NCBI RefSeq assembly: GCF_910592395.1
Contig: NC_088313.1
Location: forward strand, 19,484,437 to 19,548,436
DNA from: Lineus longissimus
Lineage: Eukaryota > Nemertea > Pilidiophora > Heteronemertea > Lineidae
Direction: 5' to 3'
Length of the DNA: 64,000 bases
Position 1 is the first letter of the stretch; every line of letters starts with the position of its first letter. This document shows positions 51,901 to 61,849 of the stretch, piece by piece. The position numbers and the translations under genes were made by a program. The notes beneath the pieces were generated by a model. It was not told the origin of the DNA, did not search any database, and saw only the letters and a program-made list of their open reading frames with translations.

Positions 51901-54900
51901 TGAAATGTACCTTCACAGCCGATGGGAATTTCGGCCAATTCCACCCAGGGCACTTCTTCTTCAGGAGGGACTGGAGCACCACCATTGCAGCCTTGCCACC
52001 GTTGAGACGATCGTCCGTACACATCGTCATGTCTTGGTAAGCGAACTTCAGAGCTTCGGTCATGCCACTGGACAAATACAATTTTAGAAATGTTGACAAT
52101 ATTGATATTTTAGATACCCAAAAAGACTTAACATGGAGTCAGGGTCATCTCTCCTTCCAAGTTAAAGAAGTTATCGTGTGTGCATACTCTCGCTCGAGGA
52201 GAAGTCTTGAGAGTGCACTCCAATGTAGCGTGTCACCGCCAGTTGGACAATTTTCACTGATTTTGCAAAGGCATGGAGTGCAATAAGGCAAGAGGGCTGG
52301 TTACTACTTAATGAAGGAAACTACCCCTGAACAACCCTCCTTAAACAGTGTCAGCAGTCAAAGTCAAGTCCTTCCTCACTCACTGTCATCGAGTGTACCC
52401 CGGGACCTACCTGCACACTTGTTTCAAATCTGCATTCGATGTCACTCCATCAAAGACGGCCCTCTCCGCATATTTACCAAGCCAGTCTTTCGCGGATCTT
52501 GTTTGGCACAGCGAGTTCTCTGGAAGATGTTTTTAAGGGCTGTCAGGGCGATGTTACTCTAAACGGATGGAACAATCTACAGCTAAGGTTTGATTATAAG
52601 AGGGAAAAGGTAACCGGACACAAAGCGTCAACACATGGACCATCACTGTAAAATCTATGAGACTGTTTTACAAACATCAAAATAAGGAACAAGCAAATTT
52701 AGAAAGGAAAGGTTAGAATACTCACGTATCCTGTAGATATTTGCTGAAAGAGAGAATGCCGATACATGTAATGACCAGTTATTACAATTATCGGCCATTA
52801 CATGTACAGTTTGAATAATTTCCATATCATCATCATTAAGAGTGTTCCTTTTACTGGTGAATAGAAGAGTGATATAATGATTTATCTTACCCGTACATGC
52901 CTTCTTCGCTCCGTCTATCAGTTTGGCTTCGGTAGCGGTCAGAATGGAATAGATGGGTAGTGCCTTGCATGCTGTATTGGCTTTAGAGACACACATCCTA
53001 GAGGTCGCAGAGTTTACACTTCTAGAATCAGGAGAGAAAGAGAAGTTGAATAGGAGATCTCATGGTTGATAATAATTATCATGTCAGCATCCTCACATGT
53101 ATAGGGAGAAAGATTTGGGATTTTCAAATACCGCCCACCAAGAGATCGTATACTTACGCACAGAATGTCGAGCTCCCTGTCCTATCGATGAAAGCCGATG
53201 TCGTGTCCTTTGCCAACTTTCTCATGCATCTCATAGCGGGATCCTGGCCACAGGCTGCTGGCATTTCTGAAGCAGAAAAGGCGAATGAGTATGGTGGCAC
53301 AGGGTTCCATTAGATTTGAGAAAAGTGGTTATGGGCTCATGAAGCAGGCTACTCTAACTTACTTGAAGAACACTTGTATCGTGCTGATGCAGTGTGTCCG
53401 TCCAGTGACGTCGACACTCCCAACTTAATTTCTTCACCACAGGTAGCAGTCAAAGATGTCACCCCGGCGACCTTTGTGTTCATAGCCCTAAAGAGTGAAA
53501 AACACACTAATTACATATATTCCACCAATCGTAGGTTTTTGATATCTACATGTAGGTTTCTTATCTTCTTTAGACGTAGATGCCCTCTTGAATAGAACGA
53601 AGTTGATAGATTCGTCGTCTTAATAGTACGCTCAAACGAAACAGAGTAACTCATCAAACTCACGCCGATATTGGCGAACTTGACCCTTTTTTATCATTGT
53701 AGAAACCTACATGCATTCCTCACTTGCATCAGAAAGTTGGTCTACTCTTCTGGCAGATCGGATGACATCATCTACGCCCTTCCGTATAGCCACGACGTTA
53801 CAAGTTTCAGTGTAGTGGCTGCAGCCATCGATATTCTGTGCCGTTTCGTCAACAAGGGTGTGGTAGACTGTTCTATAGGTTCTGGGACATCCTAAAACGT
53901 GGGTATCTGTGCAGGAGAAGGCTCCTTTGCGCGCACTGAAATGATGATCGAGAGAATGTTTTTTATTTCTCATAGTCGGCAGACTAAGACAGTAGCACAT
54001 TTACAATCTCTGCATGCTTCTGAATTTTTATAAAGAATACGTTGGTAGTCACCGTATCTACAAAGACTTACCTACAAGCTTTAACCTTTGCCGAAGCATC
54101 CAGAGCCAGCTTCTTGAACCTCCACACACAGATGATTGCGTCTGTTGGCTGACACTGCCCGATGATGGTTGTTCGTCCAAGATCAGGGCAGGCAACACCA
54201 ATGGCTTCCAGGTTGACTTGGTTGAGGTCAATGGACAGTTCCTGAGTGTGAGTGGAACACGTTACGATTTTCTGTGTCAGGTCTGATACACTTCTTTTCA
54301 GCTTGCTGAATAGGAATGGTGGTTTTGTTAGACAAAAAGTATACCACTACTAGTGGCTTGCTTAAATAGATGTCACCGCCAAACTATTTCACCATCTTCC
54401 TGAGGCACCTCGTTCACGGGTCCTTGATAGCAAGATTGGCAAATTCGTAGCAGCGTTCACACGCGGTGCCTCTAGCTTTCAACTTACGCAACCAATCTTC
54501 GACTGGTGAATCCAATTGGGAAGCATGCTTCATCAACTGCTAGCTGTAATTGCACATGCTTATGCTGAAAAGGCACAGCAAGATAGTATCAGCACTCAAC
54601 AACAATGTTAACCAAGAAAGATTTTCACCAACAGTCGATCCTTACTTACTTGCAAGCCATCGGCTGCGGACTGGCATTCTTCACCAGCGATACTGCAGTC
54701 GCTCTCACTCCTTGTATTGCGATGGCAATGTCCGCCTTCACACAAGTTGCAGGATCGGAATCTTTCGGATCAGCCATCCAACCTGGGAGAAAAAGTGTTG
54801 GTTGTTAAGAAAGGTAGTTACATTCAGTCAATCATGATGACATGAAAATGAACGGGTATCTACAATAACTTCGCCAACCCTTTTTGGTAGTTTGGTGGAA

Positions 54901-57900
54901 TGAATGTTCGTCGAGCCTTGCTTCTAGAGCTCAAGCAGGTTTTCTTATGGACGGAAATTATATATTGCACCTTATGGCATTATCTTTATATTTTCTAGCC
55001 CAGATTCTCACCTTGCTTAACCATACACAGCATCTCTGCCCTTTTGATGTAAACCTCCATGCCTGCCTTGTATCTTTCGAGGCAAAATGCCGGCGCTTTC
55101 GAGATGCAGTCTTTATTCGCTTGAATCGTGCTGAAATAAAATGGGTATACATGGACTTTACTTTACTCATTAATGATAATCAGGACAGTCTATTAGTTTG
55201 TTTTGTTTAATCTTGTGCAGAAACAATTTTCACTTTCTTACCTGCATAATGTGTTCGTATCCGGGTTTGATGTTGTCAGTAGGGTGACAAGGTCTTTACT
55301 GAAGTCGTCAAGGCATTTTGTCGCCTCTCCCTCTGGACAAGGATTCACTGAAATGAAAATAGGATTAATGCAGTCTGTGTCTAAATGTTGTTTCTTGTTC
55401 GAGGTACAATTCCAGGAAAGAACTGCTCTATAGAACAGGTGATTTGCTTCAGAATACGCCTTAGGACCACTGGGATTTGACTCAAATTCACGATGGCCGC
55501 TAAAATCCAAAATGGCAGCAGAATATGAAACGTTTTGAACAATTAACTGCGGTAGTTTTGGCATAGACACAGTGTTTATGTACCTACCTTTTGGTAAATT
55601 ACAGGTGCCATTGCCGGCAACGTACTCCGCACTCCTACTCTCTTCCTTGTTGACAGTGCTCATACACTTCATTTTGTCAGGCTCGGCGACATCAGTCATC
55701 TCAAACGTGCTCCCGGTGTTGAGCTTGAAGGCGGGACAGGCCTTACTGCCATAGGAACCAGACATGAACTTGGGGAACATCGTGTCAAGCTCTCCACGGT
55801 CCGTGAAGATCCCATCGATCTTTGCAAAGCAGTCTTGAAGATCTTTCTTGGAGGTTGCCCATGATGCGGGCATGAACCAGGTCTTCAGTTGGATGTTTGT
55901 CTGTAAACGGAATAGGGACCAGACTCAGAGAAGCTCTTGCTGGCTCGATAGGGAAATTTATTGTGCAATCCTTGATGCATAGCTATCATCGGTCACTCCT
56001 ACTTTGACGAGCTGTTGTCTTTAGGCATGCCTGGGGGACTGTGTGTACGGCCACCAAAAATAAACTCAGCAGTTTTGCCTTAGCTGCACTTACCTTTGCA
56101 AGTTCACCGGATACGTTAAAGGTGAGGAAGACATGCTCAATGTGCTCATACCCCGGACAAATCTTGGATAGCGCTGAAATGAAAATGATGCATGTTTAGC
56201 TTTCGACGCCAAAACATCCTAAAACTACTAAGGTTATTTTCATCCGCGGCTATGTTGTATTCCATTTGTCTTTTGAACAAGCTTTCTTTCTCGGGAAGAA
56301 ACCGATGCAGTACATGTGGTGAGAGGATAACTTTAATGTGCTTCTACATCGGTGTTATAATATCATCAAAGATTGTGTGTAATGTTGTGTCATTTGTTTT
56401 CTCACTCTAAGGAAGAATGACAGATAAGATATCTCACCTGGTAATATGTAACTAAATGCCAATACGACTGAGTAAGCCGCATCATCTTGGCAAAGTGTTG
56501 TCGGTGGAGACGTTGCATCGAAATGTCCTGTAAACTGCACTAATTTGGCAATGGTGTTTGGGTAGTTCACTGAAATAGAAAAGGCAATAGAGTTGAGCGA
56601 ATATCACAAATGAGTGCTAACAAACTGAGCTCGTACGAAGTATCAGGGCAGCAGGTATACAATAGCCTAACTCTAGTTAACAGTTTTAAGACCGTTCCAT
56701 GATTAAACATGTTGCATGGCATTGAACCATGAGCATTACATACCGGTATCCTCTCTGAAAATGCAACTAAAAGCCTTGGAGTCGTAGTAGAAAAGGTTGG
56801 CGGCATCACAAGTGAAGAAGAATGCAAAGACAGTCAACGCTCTGGCGTCCAGTGTGGCCTCCGGACAGAGCGGCACAGACACTTTGTCCAGAGTTGGGAA
56901 GATCTTAAGAATGTTTGCCCTGTCAGCTAGGAATGGCCTGATTATCTCCATGCACGATGACATGGCTTCTCTCGTGGCACCTTTGATGATGATGTTTCCT
57001 TCAGCGAGTGTCTGGAAATTGAGGAAGCGAACGATTACCCTGACGCCAGTTTTGAGTTACTTCAAGATTTCCTTCTGTGCGGATTATATATGTCATTTTG
57101 CCTAAAACCACGGCTGCTGCCTCCGTTTGGCTTACATAACAAAAGTGTATTATGAGAATGCCTACAATGAGAAATAAAAAGGGTTGAGGGATTTCTTTAC
57201 TCACCCAAACGATGAAGGTTGATGTTCCTGTCTCCTCCCATGTCAATGTGACATTGTGTCCAGCATCGGTACATAACATTTGTACTTTTGACCTGAAGCA
57301 AGGGTAGTTATTACACTTTAGTATAGTTCTCAGAGCCATATTTTTGTTAAAGCAAACACGGGATGTTCTTTTCCTTACCGTATGATCACCTTTAATTGTC
57401 GATTTGAAATGACTTTCTCTCTGGCAGAAATCAGGGTGAAATATATTTATAGAAAAGATATACCATGATACGATGTTTTACCAACCACACGAAGGATTAA
57501 TAATGAATAGCTATTATTTGTCAGATCTCAAATCTCTTACAGTAATAGCATAGCCTCTATTATTAGTTCTCGGTAATATTACTTACAAATTAGTTTCTTT
57601 GAACGTATTTGTCCAGCTCGTTTCATACCGCTTCTTGCCACAGTCTTTACTGATTTCGACAGCGGCTTCATAGCGCATCCGTAAGGAGACTTGCAAACTA
57701 GGAGTTGGTGTAGAAGAGCCATCGATCACTGAAAACGACGAGGACAGCAACATGCGTCAATAAACAATAATATATAACTTCATACACTTCCTTGCAAGTG
57801 ATGAAAAGGTTAGAATGCAAGTGTTAAGGGCAACATCTTTTTAGATAGACGGGAAAAAGAAGGATAGAAGCCAGATACAAGATCGGGATCAACCTGCCTA

Positions 57901-59479
57901 TCAAGGTTTTGTTGATACTTCTTGAAGAAAAGCAAAACACACAATCGTTTAATCTTCTTCACCAACGCGTGTGTATAGTAAGGTGACACCCATATTTGTA
58001 AAGCCCTCGAATCGACGCGAAGTGTTCAGAGAGTTCTTCAAGTTTAACTTTTGTTCTTTCACATGACCCCAAATGAGTTGAAGGGGGTATTCTTTTAGTT
58101 TGTCTTATTCTGAGTACATGGAAGGTCGACTACGTGAAGATTTTCCCAACTGACGTTTGGAGCAAAATACATCTATTTGAATCAGTATATACATGTAGTT
58201 GTTTTTGGTTTTATTCTTTCTAATTTTAGATGCAAACATCGACAAGGGTTGGGGACTTCTTAAGTTTCTTTTGGGTGTTTAAAAGTCGACTTCAGGCATT
58301 GTTGAACGAGTGCGCATTTGCATTTGGCATAATTAAGGTGCACTTGTGTGTTCAAGTAATCCATTGATACGTTCGTGGAAACGCTGAGATGTTGTATTTT
58401 TTACAATGAGGCTCAAAGCTATGACACATGTCATAATCGTCTTGACTCCCCCGCCCCACTTCCACATTGATATAGCCCAAAAGACAGCAATAATTAACTC
58501 AAGTGTCAATTAGAACTTTGTAAAAGAAAAAGTGAAACATGGAGAGGATAAGTACATGTATTATAGTGACCGATACCAACGTTTGTTCAAAAGATACATT
58601 TCACAGGGCATTTTGTTCTGATGAGATTCTGTCTCAAGACACTTCGGTCTGAACGAACTTCTTTTTCTTTTTCTAATTACAAAACGTGTGGCGCTATTAT
58701 CTTCATGAGACGATGGAGGCAAGCTCAGAGGAAATTTTATCATTGCTGATCACCACCTCAAAGCTTATCAGTCACCGCATCATCGACTGGGTGGGTCTCA
58801 CGTGAATGACTTATAACATGTCAACATATTCTGTTTCTGGCAAGTATCTATACTGATATACAGGATTGCACCCTTACGCCTATGACAAATCTATCAGTTC
58901 CCTTCAAGTTGTGACTTGGGGCCTTAGAGTCTTCACCTGCCTCACACCTGGCATATTTGTATAAAAGTTGGGTGTGTTGTAAAACATTTCTAATGTATGA
59001 TGCTCTATAACACATGTAGGCCTACTAATATATAGGCGTACCTACAATCAATCGGACTCAATTCTTGTTTGAGATCAAGATTCGTTTTATAATAACTATG
59101 TTCAGCTGACAAACTCAGTGTTACATGTAATCTCGATGCCATCTCCCTTTAACCATGATGTTAACTCGAGGGAAGCAGTCAGTCACACCCTAGAAGCGTT
59201 CTTATCGATAAACGCTTGGACGTAGCCGCACGAAACACCGCCAGTCAGAGGCTGAGTCCATCGCAATCATCGCATGTTTCTCAAGTCGTTTTCAAGATAA
59301 TGTAGGCTACTATCCTAGGCTGGTAATTTTAATGGTCCGATCAAGGCACTCTTGGGCTATTGAAAGAATGCTTACTTATTACTAAGAGTAACCAAGCTTA
59401 TTATACTCTTACCTTTCACTATCATCCAAATTGAAACAAACGACAGTAATTTCCATGAAGAAGGGGTCCGATTTATCAT
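32487..59479 (-). CDS. Giant type I membrane protein with two VWD-EGF modules and helical Cys repeats
   Basis: Fifty-five exons on the minus strand join in phase to 10566 nt, 3521 aa. Order: signal peptide (MINRTPSSWKLLSFVSIWMI); unclassified N-terminal region (to about 363); six helical Cys units (364-852); VWD-EGF module 1 (853-1551); six helical units (1552-2097); VWD-EGF module 2 (2098-2806); membrane helix (about 2832-2858); cytoplasmic tail to 3521. The VWD cores (GDPHISTFDG, SGDDVIVLDRC, FGLCG) and the layout around them recall VWDE proteins, but known VWDE is secreted and lacks the helical arrays and tail. A cell-surface adhesion or recognition role is inference; no catalytic motif is seen. 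First exon 59413-59479; other exons are in the entries below. The start exon rests on splice phase and hydrophobicity alone, so it is the least certain. Confidence 0.85.
34228..34748 (-). other. Giant membrane gene: cytoplasmic tail exon 54 with acidic tandem repeats
   Basis: Codes about 173 residues right after the membrane helix. Three tandem copies of an acidic 45-50-residue unit are visible, each starting E(F/Y)NA(T/A)(F/L)V, then EDEVV, AER(N/Q)H and (S/V)ES; the spacer contains LEEEGG. The exon starts G|CGTTGT after acceptor atctttcag and leaves at atga|gtaagt (phase 1). Reading past that donor reaches a stop at 34184, so intron retention would truncate the tail. No family recognised. 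Confidence 0.8.
35338..35415. repeat. ATG/GAT trinucleotide microsatellite in intron 53
   Basis: About 25 imperfect ATG units with ACG variants, just downstream (on the minus strand) of the transmembrane exon. It lies in an intron and is not translated in this model. Confidence 0.9.
35435..35588 (-). other. Giant membrane gene: transmembrane exon 53
   Basis: Codes a short stalk (DEKACQLPTASAHGSH), then an uninterrupted hydrophobic run starting MWWILLILLGLLLLCF and a cluster of cysteines (CCILCCFCGRC) at the cytosolic border. The Cys cluster is a likely palmitoylation zone (inference). This fixes the orientation as type I, given the N-terminal signal peptide. Confidence 0.9.
35795..40366 (-). 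other. Giant membrane gene: VWD-EGF module 2, exons 42-52
   Basis: Exons: 40366-40191, 39907-39602, 39233-38921, 38771-38672, 38545-38303, 37966-37842, 37503-37333, 37092-36936, 36626-36442, 36289-36056, 35912-35795. It follows module 1 segment by segment: lead-in CEIPITSNSWKTQTFPL, VWD core FYNNFLSGFFVAYKHK, TCICAAAVQSGDDVLVVDRC, GLCGLFDSNGEKDF, helical FCAELVNDTTTYY, EGF CPLGCSGNGKCETGVCKCK. The GDPH signature seen in module 1 is replaced by KKAVCTFDG, so this VWD start is degenerate. An extra exon codes CYVDGKCYAAGKG with YVCDP, typical of the end of VWDE-type modules and missing in module 1. Exon 46 was ended at 38303 (gtgagg) because the later gt at 38280 would create a stop. Confidence 0.85.
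41057..42090 (-). other. 1-kb intron of the giant gene, no gene seen
   Basis: Between helical units 11 and 12 (exons 39 and 40). The open frames at 41476 and 41861 are intron sequence or overlap the real exon in the same frame past its donor. Confidence 0.75.
42475..42562 (-). mobile_element. tRNA-derived SINE-like fragment in an intron of the giant gene
   Basis: Read on the minus strand: gccacagtggcgctaccgta (A-box-like) and, about 40 bases on, ccgagttcgaacccgctcga, a good B box. The spacing and the phrase agcactggattcagcgaggg are typical of tRNA-derived SINE heads. It is not an intact tRNA because the stems do not close. It sits between exons 38 and 39. Confidence 0.45.
43395..46357 (-). 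repeat. 1.48-kb intragenic tandem duplication carrying four exons in each copy
   Basis: Copy at 44877-46357 (exons 46190-46090, 45907-45783, 45479-45314, 45081-44928) and copy at 43395-44879 (exons 44718-44618, 44435-44311, 44007-43842, 43609-43456). Matching exons have identical lengths (101, 125, 166, 154). The 546-nt coding block begins and ends at phase 0, so the duplication adds 182 codons cleanly. As far as I can read them the two peptide blocks differ at one residue (TNNA versus TNDA). Introns match nearly base for base, with a roughly 20-bp insertion near 46258. The junction sequence acaaatgg occurs at both boundaries. Confidence 0.9.
46854..51526 (-). other. Giant membrane gene: VWD-EGF module 1, exons 19-29
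   Basis: Exons: 51526-51372, 51034-50794, 50548-50472, 50297-49973, 49525-49308, 49123-48978, 48803-48676, 48502-48338, 47989-47809, 47489-47251, 47075-46854. A beta-strand lead-in (INITEGAEDGPVPITF, CKFTFTPEIQ) is followed by the VWD domain: VCEAVGDPHISTFDG, YHNYLSGIFTMYKHE, TCICAVAIQSGDDVIVLDRC, FQTFGLCGKYNKKKEDDLE. After it come a Cys-rich helical stretch (FCDLYLKKRPEVEACRK), one EGF-like domain (CLGTCNSYGGSCEDGKCKC) and another beta region. VWD domains often mediate self-association through disulphides. Exon 28 could instead end at 47299, but 47251 keeps a Cys and a better donor. The module stops at CYPSWGICLAM and lacks the final exon found in module 2. Confidence 0.85.
51911..55347 (-). 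other. Giant membrane gene: helical Cys-repeat array 1 (units 1-6), exons 8-18
   Basis: Exons: 55347-55242, 55130-55012, 54782-54650, 54305-54072, 53935-53711, 53487-53363, 53266-53158, 53021-52891, 52743-52726 (microexon), 52519-52411, 52067-51911. Each unit is about 75 residues, normally two exons: C, a helical stretch, C, then a phase-2 intron two bases after that Cys codon, then a second exon with two or three Cys. Examples are CLDDFSKDLVTLLTTSNPDT, TLC|S and CMRKLAKDTTSAFIDR, FC|A. Exons 11 and 12 (234 and 225 nt) look like fusions of a second exon with the next first exon. The last unit ends CPGWNWPKFP. No Pfam family comes to mind; nematode DUF19-like domains are a remote alternative. 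Confidence 0.75.
52726..52743 (-). other. 18-nt microexon in the giant membrane gene
   Basis: A strong acceptor (ctctctttcag) and donor (c|gtgagt) flank 18 bases coding ANIYRI at phase 1. Skipping it keeps the frame (E-N-S-L-C instead of Q-N-S-L-C after six extra residues). It falls between helical units 5 and 6. Confidence 0.55.
55588..59479 (-). other. Giant membrane gene: signal peptide and N-terminal region, exons 1-7
   Basis: Exons: 59479-59413, 57728-57587, 57292-57205, 57011-56744, 56569-56438, 56173-56094, 55900-55588. Exon 1 codes the signal peptide and is separated by a 1.7-kb intron. Exons 2-7 code an extracellular region with scattered cysteines (SCMEIIRPFL, VPLCPEATL, FFTCDAANLF, TTLCQDDAAY, SKICPGYEHI). 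I do not recognise a family. It could be a diverged start of the helical array, since several Cys are spaced by helical stretches, but the phase rule seen in exons 8-18 does not hold here. Confidence 0.75.
57729..59412 (-). other. 1.7-kb first intron of the giant gene
   Basis: Donor gaaag|gtaagag and acceptor cgttttcag. The open frame at 58561-58743 has no hydrophobic start or splice fit. Nothing else is recognised. Confidence 0.6.
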
Positions 59480-59947
59480 TTTAAATCGAAATTCTCACAT
59501 ACACCACAAATATGAAACTATCCAGCAACTAGTGAATCATTTATCATAGGATCCAATCACAAATACGTCCCCTTTCTCTACATGTATTTCACAACTGGTA
59601 GGCATATGCGGCCCTTCGGGTATCTTCGCACTACAAGCTCAGTGGCAACTCAACGGGTCGCACATGACGTCAATATTCAAATGAAACTCTGTAGCATTAT
59701 CGATGGTGCTTCAACCAGAAGCCTGTTGGCGGGGTATCATGTAGGGCCTACGTGAGGCAGAAGACCTGAACAGAGCTTTGGCACGTATATTTCGGAACCT
59801 CTATAAGCTGGCATCCCTCTTCTGACGATTCTTCACGTTATTATAGAATTAACGTGAATATAATATTGATGTTTCAACCATTCGATAATATATGTGTATA
59901 TACCAACAATAAATAAACATAAAGATAAAATTTGCCTCCTAGAACAC

Positions 59948-59953
59948 TTTATT
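59948..59953 (-). terminator. Possible polyadenylation signal of the Ly6-like gene
   Basis: AATAAA on the minus strand 255 bases after the stop at 60208. Confidence 0.45.
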
Positions 59954-60150
59954 GTTCCTATACTAGATGATGATCAGTAATGGTTTAAAAGGTCGGTATA
60001 TACTTGATTTTAGTTCCCTACTCAAAATTAGTATTTAAAAGAAATTTGAACAACTCTAGCTAGACTATACAGTAATCATCCTTAATAGGACAATGCCGTG
60101 ATGGCAATTTCACTGCCATAAATGGTCTCACATTACTGATAAGGCCTACA

Positions 60151-60178
60151 TGTCCTCAAATATATATATTTGAGGACA
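60151..60178. repeat. Perfect 28-bp palindrome in the Ly6-like 3' UTR
   Basis: The arms are tgtcctcaaatata and its exact complement, without a spacer. It begins about 30 bases after the stop codon on the minus strand, so the mRNA would carry a stem there. Confidence 0.9.
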
Positions 60179-60207
60179 TCACTTGGCAGCTTTACAAAAA
60201 ATTGTTT

Positions 60208-61194
60208 CTAATGGAGCAACGCCAACATTGGAATTATCAACATCCATCTAGTTAGGTTGATGATGGAGCCAGAGTTACAGTTGTCCGTCCCGCACAGCTC
60301 GCACTTGTGAGAAATGGTCGCTTGATGAAAGCATATGGTTCCTCCGCTCGAATCACAACCCCTCCAGGCTAACCCATCGTCCTTGGTGATTGTCTGAAGA
60401 AAAATGAAGGTTTCTCTGATGAGGTATGGAAAGATGCTTTTGTTGGATACTTGAGGCATGTAGCATAATATGTCAGTAAATAGACACCAGGGACGTTTAC
60501 ACGAGACCAAAACGATCCACATCGATCCGGATCGGTCTAGATTCTTCTGCCATGTAAACGCGCGCCAATGTGATCCGGTCTTGTCTGGTCGTGTTTCTTG
60601 TGGACTTCCTCTTTTTTGGGTCCACTTTTTGGCCAAACTGCGTCAGACCAACGATGTTGTTATATACATGTCACTTTCTTTGAACAGCTTTTTTTACGAA
60701 AACCGGTTGTCTTCTATAGAAGTCAAGACTACATATAGTTTTGTCTTATCTTTTATTGTTTTCTCGTATTCAACACTTACGAAACACTGCAGAGGTGTAT
60801 TCTTGTCCGCGGCAGGAATCGTACATGGCGTCCCGTCACTGGGAGTATATCTTTCATTCGTATATGAATTGCTTTGAATGCAAGACAAGCTGCTCACAGC
60901 TGAAAAGAAGCGCGACCATTCCAGATGAGTTCTCCGTGTGTTCTGACCCTAGCAACAAGCCTGTCAAACCACCAAATTAAGTAGAACGCAACCCGTAAAA
61001 GTAAAAAATAAGTGAAAATGAATGTCGCGAAAAGTTTATTTAACGAAAACGTAAAGAAATATCGTCATCCGCCATTGAAGATAAAAGTCGGGATCGTAAA
61101 AGAATGAGCAAGAATTTAAGTGTAGTTTTCATTACTTACCATTCACCATCAGTGTACAAACAATAACACTACAAAGGCATGTCAAGCTCGTCAT
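60208..61194 (-). CDS. Small Ly6/three-finger-like, probably GPI-anchored surface protein
   Basis: Three exons on the minus strand (61194-61140, 60899-60781, 60393-60208; 360 nt, 119 aa). The N-terminus MTSLTCLCSVIVCTLMVNAV is a signal peptide. The mature part has eight cysteines and ends with the hallmark CELCGTDNCNSG (CxxCxxDxCN), as in Ly6, quiver/sleepless and DUF753-type three-finger proteins. After it come a short linker and a hydrophobic end WMLIIPMLALLH with no basic tail, as expected of a GPI-anchor signal. Introns fall at phases 1 and 0. Members of this fold bind receptors or channels at the cell surface; the ligand cannot be guessed. The gene lies upstream of the giant gene on the same strand, with 728 bases between its stop and the giant gene's start. 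Confidence 0.8.
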
Positions 61195-61849
61195 TGTATA
61201 ATGTCAACAGTTGTCCTCTCGACTTTCTACTTTTATTTTCGTTTTTTCCTCTTTTTTTCTACTTTGCCGTTTCTTAATTTCCAAAAGGAGTTCAACCTGT
61301 GTCAGTGCCCGGTACAAATCTCTTAGTATAAGGTGAAATAAAATGATAAGATCCGTCATACTGTATGTACATAATGGATCTGTTTATGCTCTATTCTACT
61401 TTCAAAAGTGTTTGTTCAACATGATGGTACAAACAGTTCAAACATTCAAACAAGGAACAGAATGCATTTGGGCGCAGAATGTAAACTGTGTGCCCTCTAT
61501 CGTGTGTTTACTGATAACAAAGGACAATAACCCATCTTTTGCTGACGACAGACCAAAGGCTATCTATATCCGTTATGTTTTTAATTAGGCCGAAAGGGCA
61601 GCAAATGTTAGCCAGATGGGAGAGGTTGTTCGGTCACATTGGTCGCCGACATGATCGGCGACGCAACGATTGCGACTGAACGTCATCACGCGCTACGCCC
61701 ATTGTTCGATCAGTCATCTCCGTCATCACCGGCAAAAAACGACGTGGGATTTGCGTTGTCGATTTATGGCCGTGAAAGGACAGAGCAAAAGGACCTTCGA
61801 AAAACGATTTAATGTGCGAGGTTTGTATAAAACTTAAAAGTGTTGAAGC
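61195..61849. promoter_or_regulatory. Divergent promoter region between the Ly6-like and coiled-coil genes
   Basis: Start codons of the two divergent genes are 656 bases apart, so a shared or bidirectional promoter is likely. The stretch contains a T/C-rich tract (61220-61265) and, near the plus-strand start, a 21-base inverted repeat gtcgccgacatgatcggcgac at 61642-61662 with 8-bp arms in a CG-rich context. No TATA box is obvious. The open frame at 61343 is unsupported. Confidence 0.5.

Noticed and set aside
52311-52651. Plus-strand open frames
   Set aside because: They are antisense to exon 17 and its flanks; no splice sites or homology.
58561-58743. Alternative first exon for the giant gene (60-codon frame)
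   Set aside because: No hydrophobic signal segment and no donor in the right phase, unlike 59413-59479.
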